Shown here one piece after another: positions 49,376 through 58,878 of a stretch of 64,000 nt of DNA. The notes under the pieces are model-generated. The model saw nothing but the letters and a program-made list of their open reading frames with translations, did no database searches and was not told the origin of the DNA. The stretch is taken from the NCBI RefSeq assembly GCF_026168755.1, contig NZ_JAPFDR010000003.1:62001-126000 (forward strand). Reading direction: 5' to 3'. The stretch is from Clostridium sp. (GTDB lineage: Bacteria; Bacillota; Clostridia; Clostridiales; Clostridiaceae). The position numbers and the translations under genes are program-made. Positions within the stretch are counted from its first letter, which is position 1, and each line of letters starts with the position of its first letter.

Positions 49376-52300
49376 ATGAGAGGAAAAAAAGTATTAGCAA
49401 CATTTTTGGCTATGGCAGTTAGTTTAAGTTGCTTTTGTGGAGGGGGTGGAATTACTGTAAAAGCAATGAATCAATCAGGTGAAGAGGAAAGTATAGAGAA
49501 AGAAACAGAAGTAACAGAAGAGACAGAAGAGACAGAAGTAACAGAAGAGACAGAAAAGGTAGAAGAGACAGAAAAAACAGAAGAGATAGAAAAGATAGAA
49601 GAAACAGAAGAAACAAATAATACAAATCAAGAAATCAGAAATTTAGCATTGAAGAGACCTACAAGAGCATCAGCATATTTAGAAGCTAATGGTCAATATC
49701 CAGCAAGAACTCCAAATCTTGCCGTAGATGGAAATTCATCAGAAGGAAATAGCAGATGGCAAAGTGGTGAAGATAAAGAATTTAAAGAACAATGGATAGA
49801 GATACAACTTAGAACAGATTCTCTAGTTTCTGAAATTAAGGTTAAATTTTTCGCAAAGCTTTATGGAAATTTTGTGATTGAAACATCAAAAACTAATGAT
49901 GAAAATGCGGAATGGGTAGAAGTAGGAAGAGGAGAAATGACATCAGGGAATGATATGAATTTAACTAAAGTTGTAGACTTAAAGGAAAATGGAAATATGA
50001 AGCATGTAGAGCGTTATGTAAGGTTACGATTTACATCTGGAAATACAAATGCAGCTAATATGAGTATAGGTGTGTATGAAATAGAAATTAATGGAGTATT
50101 AGATTTGGATGATGGGGAGGTGTTATTACCGGAATCTGCACAAGATGTAGTTGATAGCATATCTTCTTTGCAAACGATAACAAATGATATGGAAGAAGTA
50201 CCTCTTCCAAAAGCGCCTGAAGGATATGAGATTCGAGTAAAAGGAAGTGAATATTCACAAGTAATTTCAGATGACGGTAAAATAAGTAATTATAATATTT
50301 ACGATTATGATCAAGATATCATTATTGAGGCAGTAAATAAAGAAAATGAGGAAGATAAGGCTGAAAAGAGTTTTAATGTTCATGTACCAAATAAAAGGAA
50401 TAAAAATGCATCTTTATTCCCACAAGTTAATAATGCGAACAAGGAACCAAAAGTAATTCCAAGTATTCAAGAGTGGTATGGATATGAAGGAGAATTTAAT
50501 CTAAATAGTGAATCTAAAATAATTATTCAAGATAATGCAGAATTAGGAATTAAAAAGGTAGCAGAAGAATTCCAAGGTGATATGAAGGATATTACCGGGT
50601 GGACATTAGAAATAGTGGAAGGTGGCGATTCTGGCAAATCTGATATTGTTTTAACTTCTACAAAAACAGATGAATATGATACTGGAGAAGAAGGTTATCT
50701 ACTAGTAGCAGATGACAATGGAATTAAAATCTCAAGCAGTGGTTATAATGGATGTCTTTATGGACTTATGACTTTGGAACAAGTTTTTTATACTCAGAAA
50801 AAAGAGTTCACATTCCCAAAAGGTGTTATAAGAGACTTCCCACAATATGAAATAAGAGGAGTTATGATTGATATTGCAAGAGCACCTTACCGTATTGAAG
50901 CTTTACAAGATTTAGTTAAGTCATTTGCTTTTTATAAGATAAATGAAGTACAGTTTCACTTAAATGATAATAGACATATTGCCGCAAACGGTGATAGGGG
51001 AGATTATGATTATTGGAAGAATGCCGAAGCAATGTTCAGATTAGAAAGTGATTTATTCCCAAGTCTGAAAACAGATGATAAGGATGATGAATATTATAAC
51101 GAAGTGTATGATGGCTCACCACAGTATTCAAAAGAAGAATATAAGGAACTTCAAAAGCTAGCAATGAGTTATGGAATTAACCCTATTTCTGAGATTGATG
51201 CACCGGGACATTCACTTTTATTCACAAAATATGTAAGAAATAATTTGGAAGAAGTGCAGAAAGTTCTTCCGCAAATCAAAGGAAATATTAACAACCCTAG
51301 AGATTGGGAGTTATTATCCTTAACTGGCGAAAGTGGAGATTGGGCAATTGACTTTATGGAAACATTATATGGAGAATATCTAGACTCAGAAGATCCAGTT
51401 TTCTTAGGTGATACAGTAAATATTGGTATTGATGAATATTGGAAAATTCAAGATAATGAATATGAGGGAATGCGTGAGTATATTAACAGAATGGCAGAGA
51501 AAGTTAAAGAGAGTGGAAAAGAGGTTCGTATGTGGGCATCTATGGTACCTTATTTTGATAATAAAGGTGTTGATGCAAAACAATATAATGATATTGTAAT
51601 AGATTTCTGGTCAGATCATTGGGACAATGCTGTTAAAAGAGTCTCAGAAGGATTTAAAATAGTAAATGCTGATTCAAATCATCTATATGGAAATCCAGGA
51701 AGAGATTATAGAGATATTGTAAATATAGAACATATTTTTAATAATTGGGATCCAACCATAATTTCAGGGGGGAACTTGAAAAAGGGAGAACCAAATCTAC
51801 TTGGTGCAAAGACTTCATTATGGGCAGATATTAATAATATGGGAGTAACAGAGAGAGATAGTCAGGAAAGATTATTAAGACAGGCAGCTGTTTTGAGTGA
51901 AAAAACATGGGGTGGAACTGATAAAGATCAGAGCTTTGAAGAGTATAGTTTTAAATATGAGAGTTTGAGAGAAGGACCTGGTGCAACTCTAGGTGCAGGA
52001 GTAGACTCTAAATCAGGGCTTGTTATGTCATATGATTTTACAAATGAAAAAGATGGAATTATATATGATGCAAGTGGAAATGGATATGATGGGAAAATTA
52101 AGAATGGACAAATAGTGAAAGAAGATGGAGAAGCATGGTTAAAGTTAGACGGTACTGGTGAAGTTACAACAACACTAAAGTCGTTGGATTATCCATATAC
52201 AGTGCAATTTGATTTAAAATTATCTGATGCTGATAATAGAGAAGAGGATATATGCCTTTTTGATGGATATGATGGACGTTTAACTGTAAAGAAGAATGGA

Positions 52301-53983
52301 AATCTTGGGTTGAATCGTGTATTCTTCAATCAAGATTTTGGTTACAAAATACCAACAGATGAGAAAGTAGAGCTTACTGTGGTTGGAACACAACAAGTTA
52401 CAAAGCTTTATGTAAATGGGAAGCTACAATCTGTGTTGTCAAGAACGACAGGTTCTGAAACAGACTATGACCATCTATTATCCACATTTGTATTTCCTTT
52501 AACTTCTATTGGAAGTGGACTAGATGGTAAAATTGCAAATATTAAAGCATATAACAAGGCATTGTCTCCAGAAATTCTAGATAAGATGTCGAGAGGAGAA
52601 AGTGTTAGTGAGGTAAATGTTTCTCAAGATAAAGGTGCAGCAGGAGTAGCACAGCATAAGGGTGATGGAGGTCAGGATGTTGCTTGGAAGAAGTTGAGAG
52701 TTGGATGGAAAGCATTAGATGGTGATGGAAATGCACTGGACGGTTCTCATGAAACAAATGTGAGCGAAAAAGATTCTTATTTTGAGGGCGCATATGCAGA
52801 TAGTTCTTTTGCAGTTGATATGCAAGGAGAATATGATATAAGCAAACTAGTTCTGCAATGGGATAATCCTCCACAGAAGTTTATGATACAACAGTCAAAA
52901 GATGGTGAAACTTGGACAGACATTCAAGAAGTAACTGGGCAAAGCGTAAATGATATAATTTTTGAAGAGCCGGTTTGTACACAATATTTGAGAGTTAAAG
53001 GATTACAGAATAATGGGAATACATTTAAATTGAGGGAGTTTGAAGCATATGAGCAAGTTGAAAAATCAGCTTTAGAATCAATTATTACTCAAGCTGAGGA
53101 AAAAGTTCAAGAATTAGATTTGAGCTATAGTGATAAAAAAGGATACGATATATTCTTTGATGCATATGTTATGGCAAAGGCACTGAATGAAAGTGTAATT
53201 GCAGAACAGGCAGAGATTGATGTGGCAAAAGAATCATTGCAAATAGCATTAGATTCTTTAACAGAAAAACCTGAATATATTAAGGTGGAAAAAATAGAAT
53301 TATCTGCTGAAAAAGATGCACTAGAAATAGGAGAGCAGATAAAAGTAACAGGTGTAATAACACCAGATAATGCAACAGATAAGACATTGAAATGGGAAAC
53401 ATCAGATTCAGAAGTGCTTGAAGTAGATGAAAATGGAACAGTAACTGCAATAAAACAAGGAGAAGCATTTATTAAGGCAATTTCTCCTGATAATGTTGAG
53501 GCAGAAATAAAATTTACAGTAAAAGAAAAGACAACAGAAAAACCAGAATATATTAAAGTAGAAAAAATAGAATTATTTGCTGAAAGAGATGCACTAGAAA
53601 TCGGAGAGCAGATAAAAATAACAGGTGTAATTACACCAGATAATGCAACAGATAAGACATTGAAGTGGGAAACATCAGATCCAGAAGTGCTTGAGGTAGA
53701 TGAAAATGGAACAGTAACTGCAATAAAAGAAGGAAAAGCATCTATTAAGGCCATTTCTCCTGATAATGTTCAAGCAGAACTAATATTTACAGTGAAAGAA
53801 AAAATAACAGAAAAAGAAGATGAAGAGAATCCAGAGGTTGAAATAAAGCCAGAAGATAATAATGGAAAGGAAGATTTACCAAAAACAGGTGCAGGAGTTA
53901 CACCGGTAGCAACAGTAGCTTTAGCTATTATTATTACAAATATTGGATTTTACCTAAATAAAAAGAAAGATAAGTGGTGTTAG
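49376..53983 (+). CDS. Cell-wall-anchored GH20 beta-N-acetylhexosaminidase, multidomain
   Basis: 1535 residues. Signal peptide 1-31; Glu/Thr repeats about 43-80; F5/8-type C carbohydrate module (CBM32-like) about 88-240; GH20 N-terminal domain about 360-485; GH20 barrel about 488-830 with FPQYEIRGVMIDIARAPYR and the catalytic Asp-Glu pair D686-E687 (NIGIDEYW); LamG-like domain about 878-1075; second F5/8 C module about 1090-1225; FIVAR-like helices about 1228-1300; two Ig-like BIG2 repeats about 1300-1475; LPKTG at 1501-1505, a membrane segment and KKKDKW tail for sortase anchoring. It should release GlcNAc- or lacto-N-biose-type units from host glycans; the exact bond is not determined. Own ribosome binding site GGGGG; the 280 bases upstream hold no other gene. 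Confidence 0.92.
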   Translation: MRGKKVLATFLAMAVSLSCFCGGGGITVKAMNQSGEEESIEKETEVTEETEETEVTEETEKVEETEKTEEIEKIEETEETNNTNQEIRNLALKRPTRASAYLEANGQYPARTPNLAVDGNSSEGNSRWQSGEDKEFKEQWIEIQLRTDSLVSEIKVKFFAKLYGNFVIETSKTNDENAEWVEVGRGEMTSGNDMNLTKVVDLKENGNMKHVERYVRLRFTSGNTNAANMSIGVYEIEINGVLDLDDGEVLLPESAQDVVDSISSLQTITNDMEEVPLPKAPEGYEIRVKGSEYSQVISDDGKISNYNIYDYDQDIIIEAVNKENEEDKAEKSFNVHVPNKRNKNASLFPQVNNANKEPKVIPSIQEWYGYEGEFNLNSESKIIIQDNAELGIKKVAEEFQGDMKDITGWTLEIVEGGDSGKSDIVLTSTKTDEYDTGEEGYLLVADDNGIKISSSGYNGCLYGLMTLEQVFYTQKKEFTFPKGVIRDFPQYEIRGVMIDIARAPYRIEALQDLVKSFAFYKINEVQFHLNDNRHIAANGDRGDYDYWKNAEAMFRLESDLFPSLKTDDKDDEYYNEVYDGSPQYSKEEYKELQKLAMSYGINPISEIDAPGHSLLFTKYVRNNLEEVQKVLPQIKGNINNPRDWELLSLTGESGDWAIDFMETLYGEYLDSEDPVFLGDTVNIGIDEYWKIQDNEYEGMREYINRMAEKVKESGKEVRMWASMVPYFDNKGVDAKQYNDIVIDFWSDHWDNAVKRVSEGFKIVNADSNHLYGNPGRDYRDIVNIEHIFNNWDPTIISGGNLKKGEPNLLGAKTSLWADINNMGVTERDSQERLLRQAAVLSEKTWGGTDKDQSFEEYSFKYESLREGPGATLGAGVDSKSGLVMSYDFTNEKDGIIYDASGNGYDGKIKNGQIVKEDGEAWLKLDGTGEVTTTLKSLDYPYTVQFDLKLSDADNREEDICLFDGYDGRLTVKKNGNLGLNRVFFNQDFGYKIPTDEKVELTVVGTQQVTKLYVNGKLQSVLSRTTGSETDYDHLLSTFVFPLTSIGSGLDGKIANIKAYNKALSPEILDKMSRGESVSEVNVSQDKGAAGVAQHKGDGGQDVAWKKLRVGWKALDGDGNALDGSHETNVSEKDSYFEGAYADSSFAVDMQGEYDISKLVLQWDNPPQKFMIQQSKDGETWTDIQEVTGQSVNDIIFEEPVCTQYLRVKGLQNNGNTFKLREFEAYEQVEKSALESIITQAEEKVQELDLSYSDKKGYDIFFDAYVMAKALNESVIAEQAEIDVAKESLQIALDSLTEKPEYIKVEKIELSAEKDALEIGEQIKVTGVITPDNATDKTLKWETSDSEVLEVDENGTVTAIKQGEAFIKAISPDNVEAEIKFTVKEKTTEKPEYIKVEKIELFAERDALEIGEQIKITGVITPDNATDKTLKWETSDPEVLEVDENGTVTAIKEGKASIKAISPDNVQAELIFTVKEKITEKEDEENPEVEIKPEDNNGKEDLPKTGAGVTPVATVALAIIITNIGFYLNKKKDKWC
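49503..49614 (+). repeat. Short tandem repeats coding the Glu/Thr-rich segment
   Basis: Degenerate 9-base units of the ACAGAAGAG type encode (EET)n just after the signal peptide of the GH20 protein. Copy number could change without shifting the frame. Confidence 0.7.
53261..53806 (+). repeat. Tandem 273-bp duplication coding two BIG2 domains
   Basis: Two direct copies (53261-53533 and 53534-53806) differ at only scattered bases. Each encodes a 91-residue unit beginning TEKPEYIKVEKIEL. The near identity indicates recent duplication or ongoing homogenisation. Confidence 0.85.
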
Positions 53984-54017
53984 TTCCTAACTTTATAACT
54001 ATATTATAAATACAAAA

Positions 54018-54078
54018 ACCCTATAGAGTAGACTATTTTTATCATGTCTACTTTATAGGGTACATTTTATTTTTTTTA
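54018..54078 (+). terminator. Intrinsic terminator after the GH20 gene
   Basis: ACCCTATAGAGTAGAC pairs with GTCTACTTTATAGGGT (one mismatch), then a T-rich stretch. Confidence 0.8.
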
Positions 54079-54146
54079 GTTCATTCTTCTTTTTTTATCT
54101 ATAAATAACTGCAATTGAAAACTTGGATAATACGTAGGGACTAATT

Positions 54147-55064
54147 TTAAGCTTTCAATTTATCTTTAATCTCTGATGTATTATTTTTTGCAAAAGATAA
54201 TATTAATACTCCTGTAAAAATTAATATACAGGCAACAATTTTTATCGGTGTTATCTTTTCATTTAATAATAATACTCCAAATATTACGCTAGTTATAGGT
54301 TCAAAAGTACTTATAACAGCTGCCTCACTTGCTCCAATATGTTTTATACCAACTTGTAACAATGATAGAGCAATAACTGTACATAGAAATGCAAATACTG
54401 TAGATATAATCCATGATTTAGTTGTTAGAGACGATAAAGCAAGTTGATTAGTAGAAATACCATATAAAAACATAGCTATACTTGAAGTAATTGCTACATA
54501 GAATGTTATTTTAAATGGAGATTCACTTTTTAAACCACTTCTGTCCATAAATATAATATAGAATGCAAAAAATACACCAGAAGCTACAGCTAAAATTAAT
54601 CCAATTAATGTAGATGAATTAAAAGAAGCAGAATTTAATGATTCAATAAAGAAACAGCCTATACCAGACATTGCTATAACTAATGCTATAATCTTTTGTT
54701 TACTTAATTTTTCATGGAAGAATAATACGCTTCCAAGAGTTACAAATATAGGATAAGTAAAATGGATTGGGGTTACTATTCCTACATCTATATGAGAAAA
54801 AGCTATATTTAGCATTAATGTTGTTGTTGAACTTCCTATAAATCCTAATAGTATTAAGTTTTTGAGCTGATTTTTGGTTATTCTTAAATCAATTTTTAAA
54901 AATAAAGCTATTAGCAATAAAAAGGGTAAACTTAAAAAGTTTCTTAAAAAAGTTAATGTTACGGGATTACTTCCTCCAGTACCATAGGTCATAGGCCCTA
55001 ATGTAAAGGCAAAACCAAAAGTAATAGAGGAAAGCATTGTTAGAATTATTCCTTTTAATTTCAT
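54147..55064 (-). CDS. EamA-family drug/metabolite transporter
   Basis: 305 residues, ten membrane segments in two EamA halves (about 5-140 and 150-295). Conserved spots include TFLRNFLSLPFLLL, VTPIHFTYPIFVTLG and ASEAAVISTFEPITSVIFG. It exports or imports small metabolites; the substrate cannot be told from sequence. It faces the GH20 gene across its terminator and diverges from the cyclo-ligase gene. Confidence 0.88.
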   Translation of the reverse strand: MKLKGIILTMLSSITFGFAFTLGPMTYGTGGSNPVTLTFLRNFLSLPFLLLIALFLKIDLRITKNQLKNLILLGFIGSSTTTLMLNIAFSHIDVGIVTPIHFTYPIFVTLGSVLFFHEKLSKQKIIALVIAMSGIGCFFIESLNSASFNSSTLIGLILAVASGVFFAFYIIFMDRSGLKSESPFKITFYVAITSSIAMFLYGISTNQLALSSLTTKSWIISTVFAFLCTVIALSLLQVGIKHIGASEAAVISTFEPITSVIFGVLLLNEKITPIKIVACILIFTGVLILSFAKNNTSEIKDKLKA

Positions 55065-55233
55065 AAATTCACCTATTTCTTTCTAAAATATTTATTTAAA
55101 TTCTTCTCCAACTATTTTAGAATATTTGCAATAAGGTCGTCTACAATTATTTTTCCTCTTTCAGATGAATATGATTTAGCTGATGCAAGCACTTTGATAT
55201 AATGGAAATATAAGAGTTTTTGGGGGGATAACT

Positions 55234-55797
55234 ATGGAAAAGAAAAAGGTTAGAGAAGAAATAATAAAAAAGAGAAATTATTTATCCTTAGATATAAAAA
55301 AAGAATACGATGAGTTGATATTTAAACAGTTAATAGAAAGTGATATCTATAAAAGGGCTAAAAAAATATTTACTTATGTAAGTTTTGGTTCAGAAATTGA
55401 TACTATTAAATTTATAAAGCATGCTTTAAATGACAATAAAGAAATTTATATTCCTAAGACTGATAAAAGTAAAAAAGAAATGGTTGCAATAAGAATTAAC
55501 AGTTTAGATAACATGAATGTGGATAAATGGGGAATACTTGAACCAAAAGCTGTGGATAAAAATAAAATAGAAAAAAATTTTGATTTAATATTAATGCCTG
55601 GTTTAGCTTTTGATAGAAATGGAAATAGAATTGGGTATGGTGGAGGATATTATGATAAATATCTTTCACAAATTAAAGAAGCAAGTAATAAGATAGTATT
55701 AGCTTATGATTTCCAGATAGTAAATAATATTGAAAATGAACCCCATGATATTAAGGCAAATTATATAATAACTAATAATGACTTTATAAAAGTTTAA
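55234..55797 (+). CDS. 5-formyltetrahydrofolate cyclo-ligase
   Basis: 187 residues, start behind TGGGGGG. It converts 5-formyl-THF to methenyl-THF with ATP. Signatures are EIIKKRNYLS at the start, FTYVSFGSEIDT, LMPGLAFDRNGNRIGYGGGY and DKYL. Single gene followed by the SAM riboswitch unit; the folate link with methionine metabolism fits. Confidence 0.93.
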   Translation: MEKKKVREEIIKKRNYLSLDIKKEYDELIFKQLIESDIYKRAKKIFTYVSFGSEIDTIKFIKHALNDNKEIYIPKTDKSKKEMVAIRINSLDNMNVDKWGILEPKAVDKNKIEKNFDLILMPGLAFDRNGNRIGYGGGYYDKYLSQIKEASNKIVLAYDFQIVNNIENEPHDIKANYIITNNDFIKV

Positions 55798-55824
55798 GTA
55801 ATTTTAAAAAAATAAATAAATTAC

Positions 55825-55852
55825 TTGAAAAAATATTCCATATGTGTATAAT
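55825..55852 (+). promoter_or_regulatory. Sigma-A promoter of the SAM riboswitch-metY-hom unit
   Basis: TTGAAA (55825-55830), 16-base spacer, TATAAT (55847-55852), 24 bases before the aptamer. Confidence 0.75.
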
Positions 55853-55875
55853 AAAGATAATAAATTAAATAAAAA

Positions 55876-56034
55876 TCTTTTATTAAGAATGGTGGAGGGA
55901 CTGGCCCTAAGAAACCTAGCAACCTATTAATAGGTAAGAAGTAAGAATTAATAATTAAAAACTTATTTTAATTATTACTTGCTAACTATTAATGTTGGTG
56001 CTAAATCCTGCAGGTTTAACCTGAGAAATGAGAG
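55876..56034 (+). promoter_or_regulatory. SAM-I (S-box) riboswitch aptamer
   Basis: Core elements in order: GGTGGAGGGACTGGCCCTAA, GAAACCTAGCAACC, GGTGCTAAATCCTGCAG and GAGAAATGAGAG. P1 pairs CTTTTA with TGAGAG. The P3-region stem is long and AT-rich. The 3' strand AAATGAGA can pair with TCTCATT of the downstream terminator, a usual antiterminator arrangement: SAM binding should stop transcription. Confidence 0.95.
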
Positions 56035-56061
56035 TATATATTAGTAAATAAGCTTATTTTT

Positions 56062-56108
56062 AGCTATTTCTCATTATCTATAAAGGATAATAAGAAATAG
56101 CTTTTTTA
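56062..56108 (+). terminator. Terminator of the SAM-I riboswitch
   Basis: 17-bp stem (56062-56078 with 56086-56102, one mismatch) followed by T6. Confidence 0.9.
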
Positions 56109-56182
56109 TATGCAAAATTAGTGGAATTTCACATAATAAATGAAATTTGAAAATTATCTATTAATAAAAAGGGGGCTTTTTT

Positions 56183-57460
56183 ATGGCAATTAATTTAGGA
56201 AAAGGAACAGTAGGAATTCATGGAGGATATTCACCAAAGTCAGGTGAACCAAGAGTTTTACCAATTTATCAAAGTGCAACTTATAAGTATGATGATCCGG
56301 ATACATTAGAAGCTTTATTTGCTTTAAAGGCTGATGGTCATTTATATAGCAGAATTTCTAATCCAACAGTTGGGGAATTGGAAGAAAAGTATGCAAAATT
56401 AGAAGGTGGAGTTGGTGCAGTTGCAACTTCTTCAGGTCAATCAGCAATACTTTATGCAGTTTTAAATGTTTGTAAAGCAGGGGATCATTTAATCTCTGTA
56501 ACATCTTTATATGGTGGAACAGTTAATTTATTTTCAGTTCACTTAAAAAATTTAGGGATAGAAGTTACTTTTGTGGAACCAGATGCATCTGAAGAAGATA
56601 TTTTATATAAGGTTAAGGCAAATACAAAAGCTATATATGGAGAAACAATAGGAAATCCAGGGTTAAATGTTTTGGATTTTGATAAATTCTCAAGTGTAGC
56701 TAAAAAAATTAAGGTACCATTTATAGTTGATAATACAGTAGCAACGCCTTATCATTGCAATCCATTTGAACACGGAGCAAACATAGTTGTTCATTCAACA
56801 ACAAAATACTCTGAGGGACATGCTCAAACTATTGGGGGAATAGTAGTAGATGGAGGAAATTTTGATTGGACAAATGGTAAATTTAATGATTTTACAGAGC
56901 CAGATCCAAGTTATCATGGAATTAAATATGTTGAAAGCTTTGGAGATGCAGCATATATAGTTAAACTTAGAGTAACTTTATTAAGAGATCTAGGAGCATG
57001 CATGAGTCCGTTTAATGCTTATTTAACTAATTTAGGATTAGAAACTTTACATTTAAGAATGGAGAGACATTCTAAAAATGCATTAGAAATAGCACAGTGG
57101 TTAACAACTCAAGAAAAAGTATCATGGGTTAATTATCCTTTACTTGAAGGAAGTAAATATTATGATTTAGCAAAGAAATATCTTAAAGGTGGAGCAAGTG
57201 GTCTTCTAACTTTTGGAATTAAAGGCGGAATAGAAAATGCTAAAGAATTTAGTAGGGGATTAAATTTAATAGCATTAGCAGTAACTTTAGGAGATGCGAG
57301 AAGTTGCCTTTTACATCCGGCAACTACAAGTCATAGCCAATTAAATGAAGAGGAATTATTAGCAAGTGGTGTTACACCAGATTTATTAAGGCTTTCTGTT
57401 GGAATAGAGGATACAAAGGATTTAATTAATGATATTAGTGAAGCATTAAAAGCTATATAA
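56183..57460 (+). CDS. metY: O-acetylhomoserine sulfhydrylase MetY
   Basis: 425 residues, start behind GGGGG. PLP-dependent Cys/Met metabolism enzyme; the PLP lysine is K208 in HSTTKYSEGH. SGQSAILYAVLN and YGGTVNLF mark the OAH/OAS-sulfhydrylase branch, and length fits MetY. It makes homocysteine from O-acetylhomoserine and sulfide. Control by the SAM-I riboswitch and cotranscription with hom place it in methionine synthesis. Confidence 0.95.
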   Translation: MAINLGKGTVGIHGGYSPKSGEPRVLPIYQSATYKYDDPDTLEALFALKADGHLYSRISNPTVGELEEKYAKLEGGVGAVATSSGQSAILYAVLNVCKAGDHLISVTSLYGGTVNLFSVHLKNLGIEVTFVEPDASEEDILYKVKANTKAIYGETIGNPGLNVLDFDKFSSVAKKIKVPFIVDNTVATPYHCNPFEHGANIVVHSTTKYSEGHAQTIGGIVVDGGNFDWTNGKFNDFTEPDPSYHGIKYVESFGDAAYIVKLRVTLLRDLGACMSPFNAYLTNLGLETLHLRMERHSKNALEIAQWLTTQEKVSWVNYPLLEGSKYYDLAKKYLKGGASGLLTFGIKGGIENAKEFSRGLNLIALAVTLGDARSCLLHPATTSHSQLNEEELLASGVTPDLLRLSVGIEDTKDLINDISEALKAI

Positions 57461-57481
57461 GAAATGGGAGGAGGAATAATA

Positions 57482-58702
57482 ATGACTAAAGTAGCTATTA
57501 TGGGATATGGAGTAGTAGGTAGTGGGCTTATTGAATTAATAGATAAAAATAGGGAAAACCATAGTAAAAATGAAATAGTTATAACAAGTATTTTAGTGAG
57601 AAATAAAGATAAGTATATTGATTCAAGCCATAGAGAAGTTATTACTACTAGTGTAGAAGAATTTTTTTCTGCAGAAAGTGATGTTGTAATAGAAGTAATG
57701 GGTGGCCTTAATCCAGCTTATGATTATGTTAAAAATGCATTATTATTAAAGAAGCATGTAGTTACAGCAAATAAAGACTTGATAGCTACATTTGGACATG
57801 AATTATTTCAATTAGCTAAAGAAAATAATGTTTCTTTAAAATTTGAGGCAGCAGTAGCAGGGGGAATACCTATAATAAAGCCATTAACTGAAAGTCTTTA
57901 TGGGAATGGTATAAGTAGTATAAAGGCAATATTAAATGGAACAACTAATTTTATACTAACTAAGATGAATAGTGAAAGTTTATCTTATGAAGATGCTCTT
58001 AAGGAAGCACAAGATCTTGGATTTGCTGAAGCTAATCCAGAATCAGATGTTATGGGTTATGACTCCGCTAGAAAACTTGCAATACTATCAAGTTTAGCTT
58101 TTGATAAAAAATTTCAGTGGAATGATATATCAATAGAAGGAATTACTGATATAGATGAAAATGACTTTAAATATGCTAATAAGTTAAATTGTAAAATCAA
58201 ACTTGTTGCAGAATCATTTAAGTGCAAAAGTGGAATATATACATCTGTAAAACCTATATTGGTAGATGAACAAAGTATATTAGCTAAGATTGATAATGAA
58301 GTTAATGCAGTTATTTTAAATGGAGATGAAATAGGGGAATTATTATTTGTAGGTAAGGGGGCTGGAAAATTACCTACAGGAAGTGCTGTTTATAGCGATT
58401 TAAATGATATTATAAATAATAGATTTACTGATGTTGATAGTTTTAATAAAGAAGAAGCAAATGTAATAAAATTTGCAAGCAAAACATGTAATTGTATATT
58501 GAGAATAAAGACATCAAATATAGATGAAGCAATAAATAAGTGTAGGGAAAATTTTAATAATATAAAAATTATAGATAAAAGTATAAGTGGGGAAGTTGCA
58601 ATTTTTATTGAATGTACTTCAGAAGCATATGTGGAGAAGTTCATTGAGAATCTAAAAAATGAAGATAATTATGAATATGCAAGGAAATTAATAGTTGCCT
58701 AG
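57482..58702 (+). CDS. hom: Homoserine dehydrogenase with C-terminal ACT domain
   Basis: 406 residues from ATG 57482, behind GGGAGGAGG; an in-frame ATG at 57464 would place that site inside the gene. NAD motif VAIMGYGVVGSGLI, catalytic stretch VTANKDLIA, LNGTTNFILTKMN and EANPESDVMGYDSARK. The last 80 residues form an ACT-like domain (ILRIKTSNIDEAINKC). It sits 21 bases after metY under the same SAM riboswitch. Confidence 0.95.
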   Translation: MTKVAIMGYGVVGSGLIELIDKNRENHSKNEIVITSILVRNKDKYIDSSHREVITTSVEEFFSAESDVVIEVMGGLNPAYDYVKNALLLKKHVVTANKDLIATFGHELFQLAKENNVSLKFEAAVAGGIPIIKPLTESLYGNGISSIKAILNGTTNFILTKMNSESLSYEDALKEAQDLGFAEANPESDVMGYDSARKLAILSSLAFDKKFQWNDISIEGITDIDENDFKYANKLNCKIKLVAESFKCKSGIYTSVKPILVDEQSILAKIDNEVNAVILNGDEIGELLFVGKGAGKLPTGSAVYSDLNDIINNRFTDVDSFNKEEANVIKFASKTCNCILRIKTSNIDEAINKCRENFNNIKIIDKSISGEVAIFIECTSEAYVEKFIENLKNEDNYEYARKLIVA

Positions 58703-58716
58703 TAGATAAAATAAAT

Positions 58717-58754
58717 AAAGAGATTGTATTTTGATTTTATACAATCTCTTTTTT
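58717..58754 (+). terminator. Intrinsic terminator after hom
   Basis: AAAGAGATTGTAT (58717-58729) with ATACAATCTCTTT (58739-58751), then T-run. Confidence 0.9.
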
Positions 58755-58792
58755 GTTGGATAAAAATTGTATAAATGAAAAAAATAAAATTC

Positions 58793-58812
58793 GATAATGA
58801 TAATTATTATCA
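58793..58812 (+). promoter_or_regulatory. Fur-type operator upstream of rpsD
   Basis: TGATAAT-T-ATTATCA (58798-58812) is a perfect 7-1-7 inverted repeat as in Bacillus Fur boxes; the longer GATAATGATAATTATTATC (58793-58811) differs at one base from the 19-base consensus. It abuts the -35 of the S4 promoter. Confidence 0.75.
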
Positions 58813-58841
58813 TTTACAAATGAAAAATTATATGTTATATT
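58813..58841 (+). promoter_or_regulatory. Sigma-A promoter of rpsD
   Basis: TTTACA (58813-58818), 17-base spacer, TATATT (58836-58841). It lies directly after the Fur-type box, so repressor binding would block it. Confidence 0.65.
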
Positions 58842-58878
58842 GTATTTAGGCTTAGAAATAATTTAAGGAGATGATTGT

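Noticed and set aside
52605..53754. Long minus-strand frames opposite the GH20 gene.
   Set aside because: They mirror the codon pattern of the plus-strand gene and have no start site or motifs.
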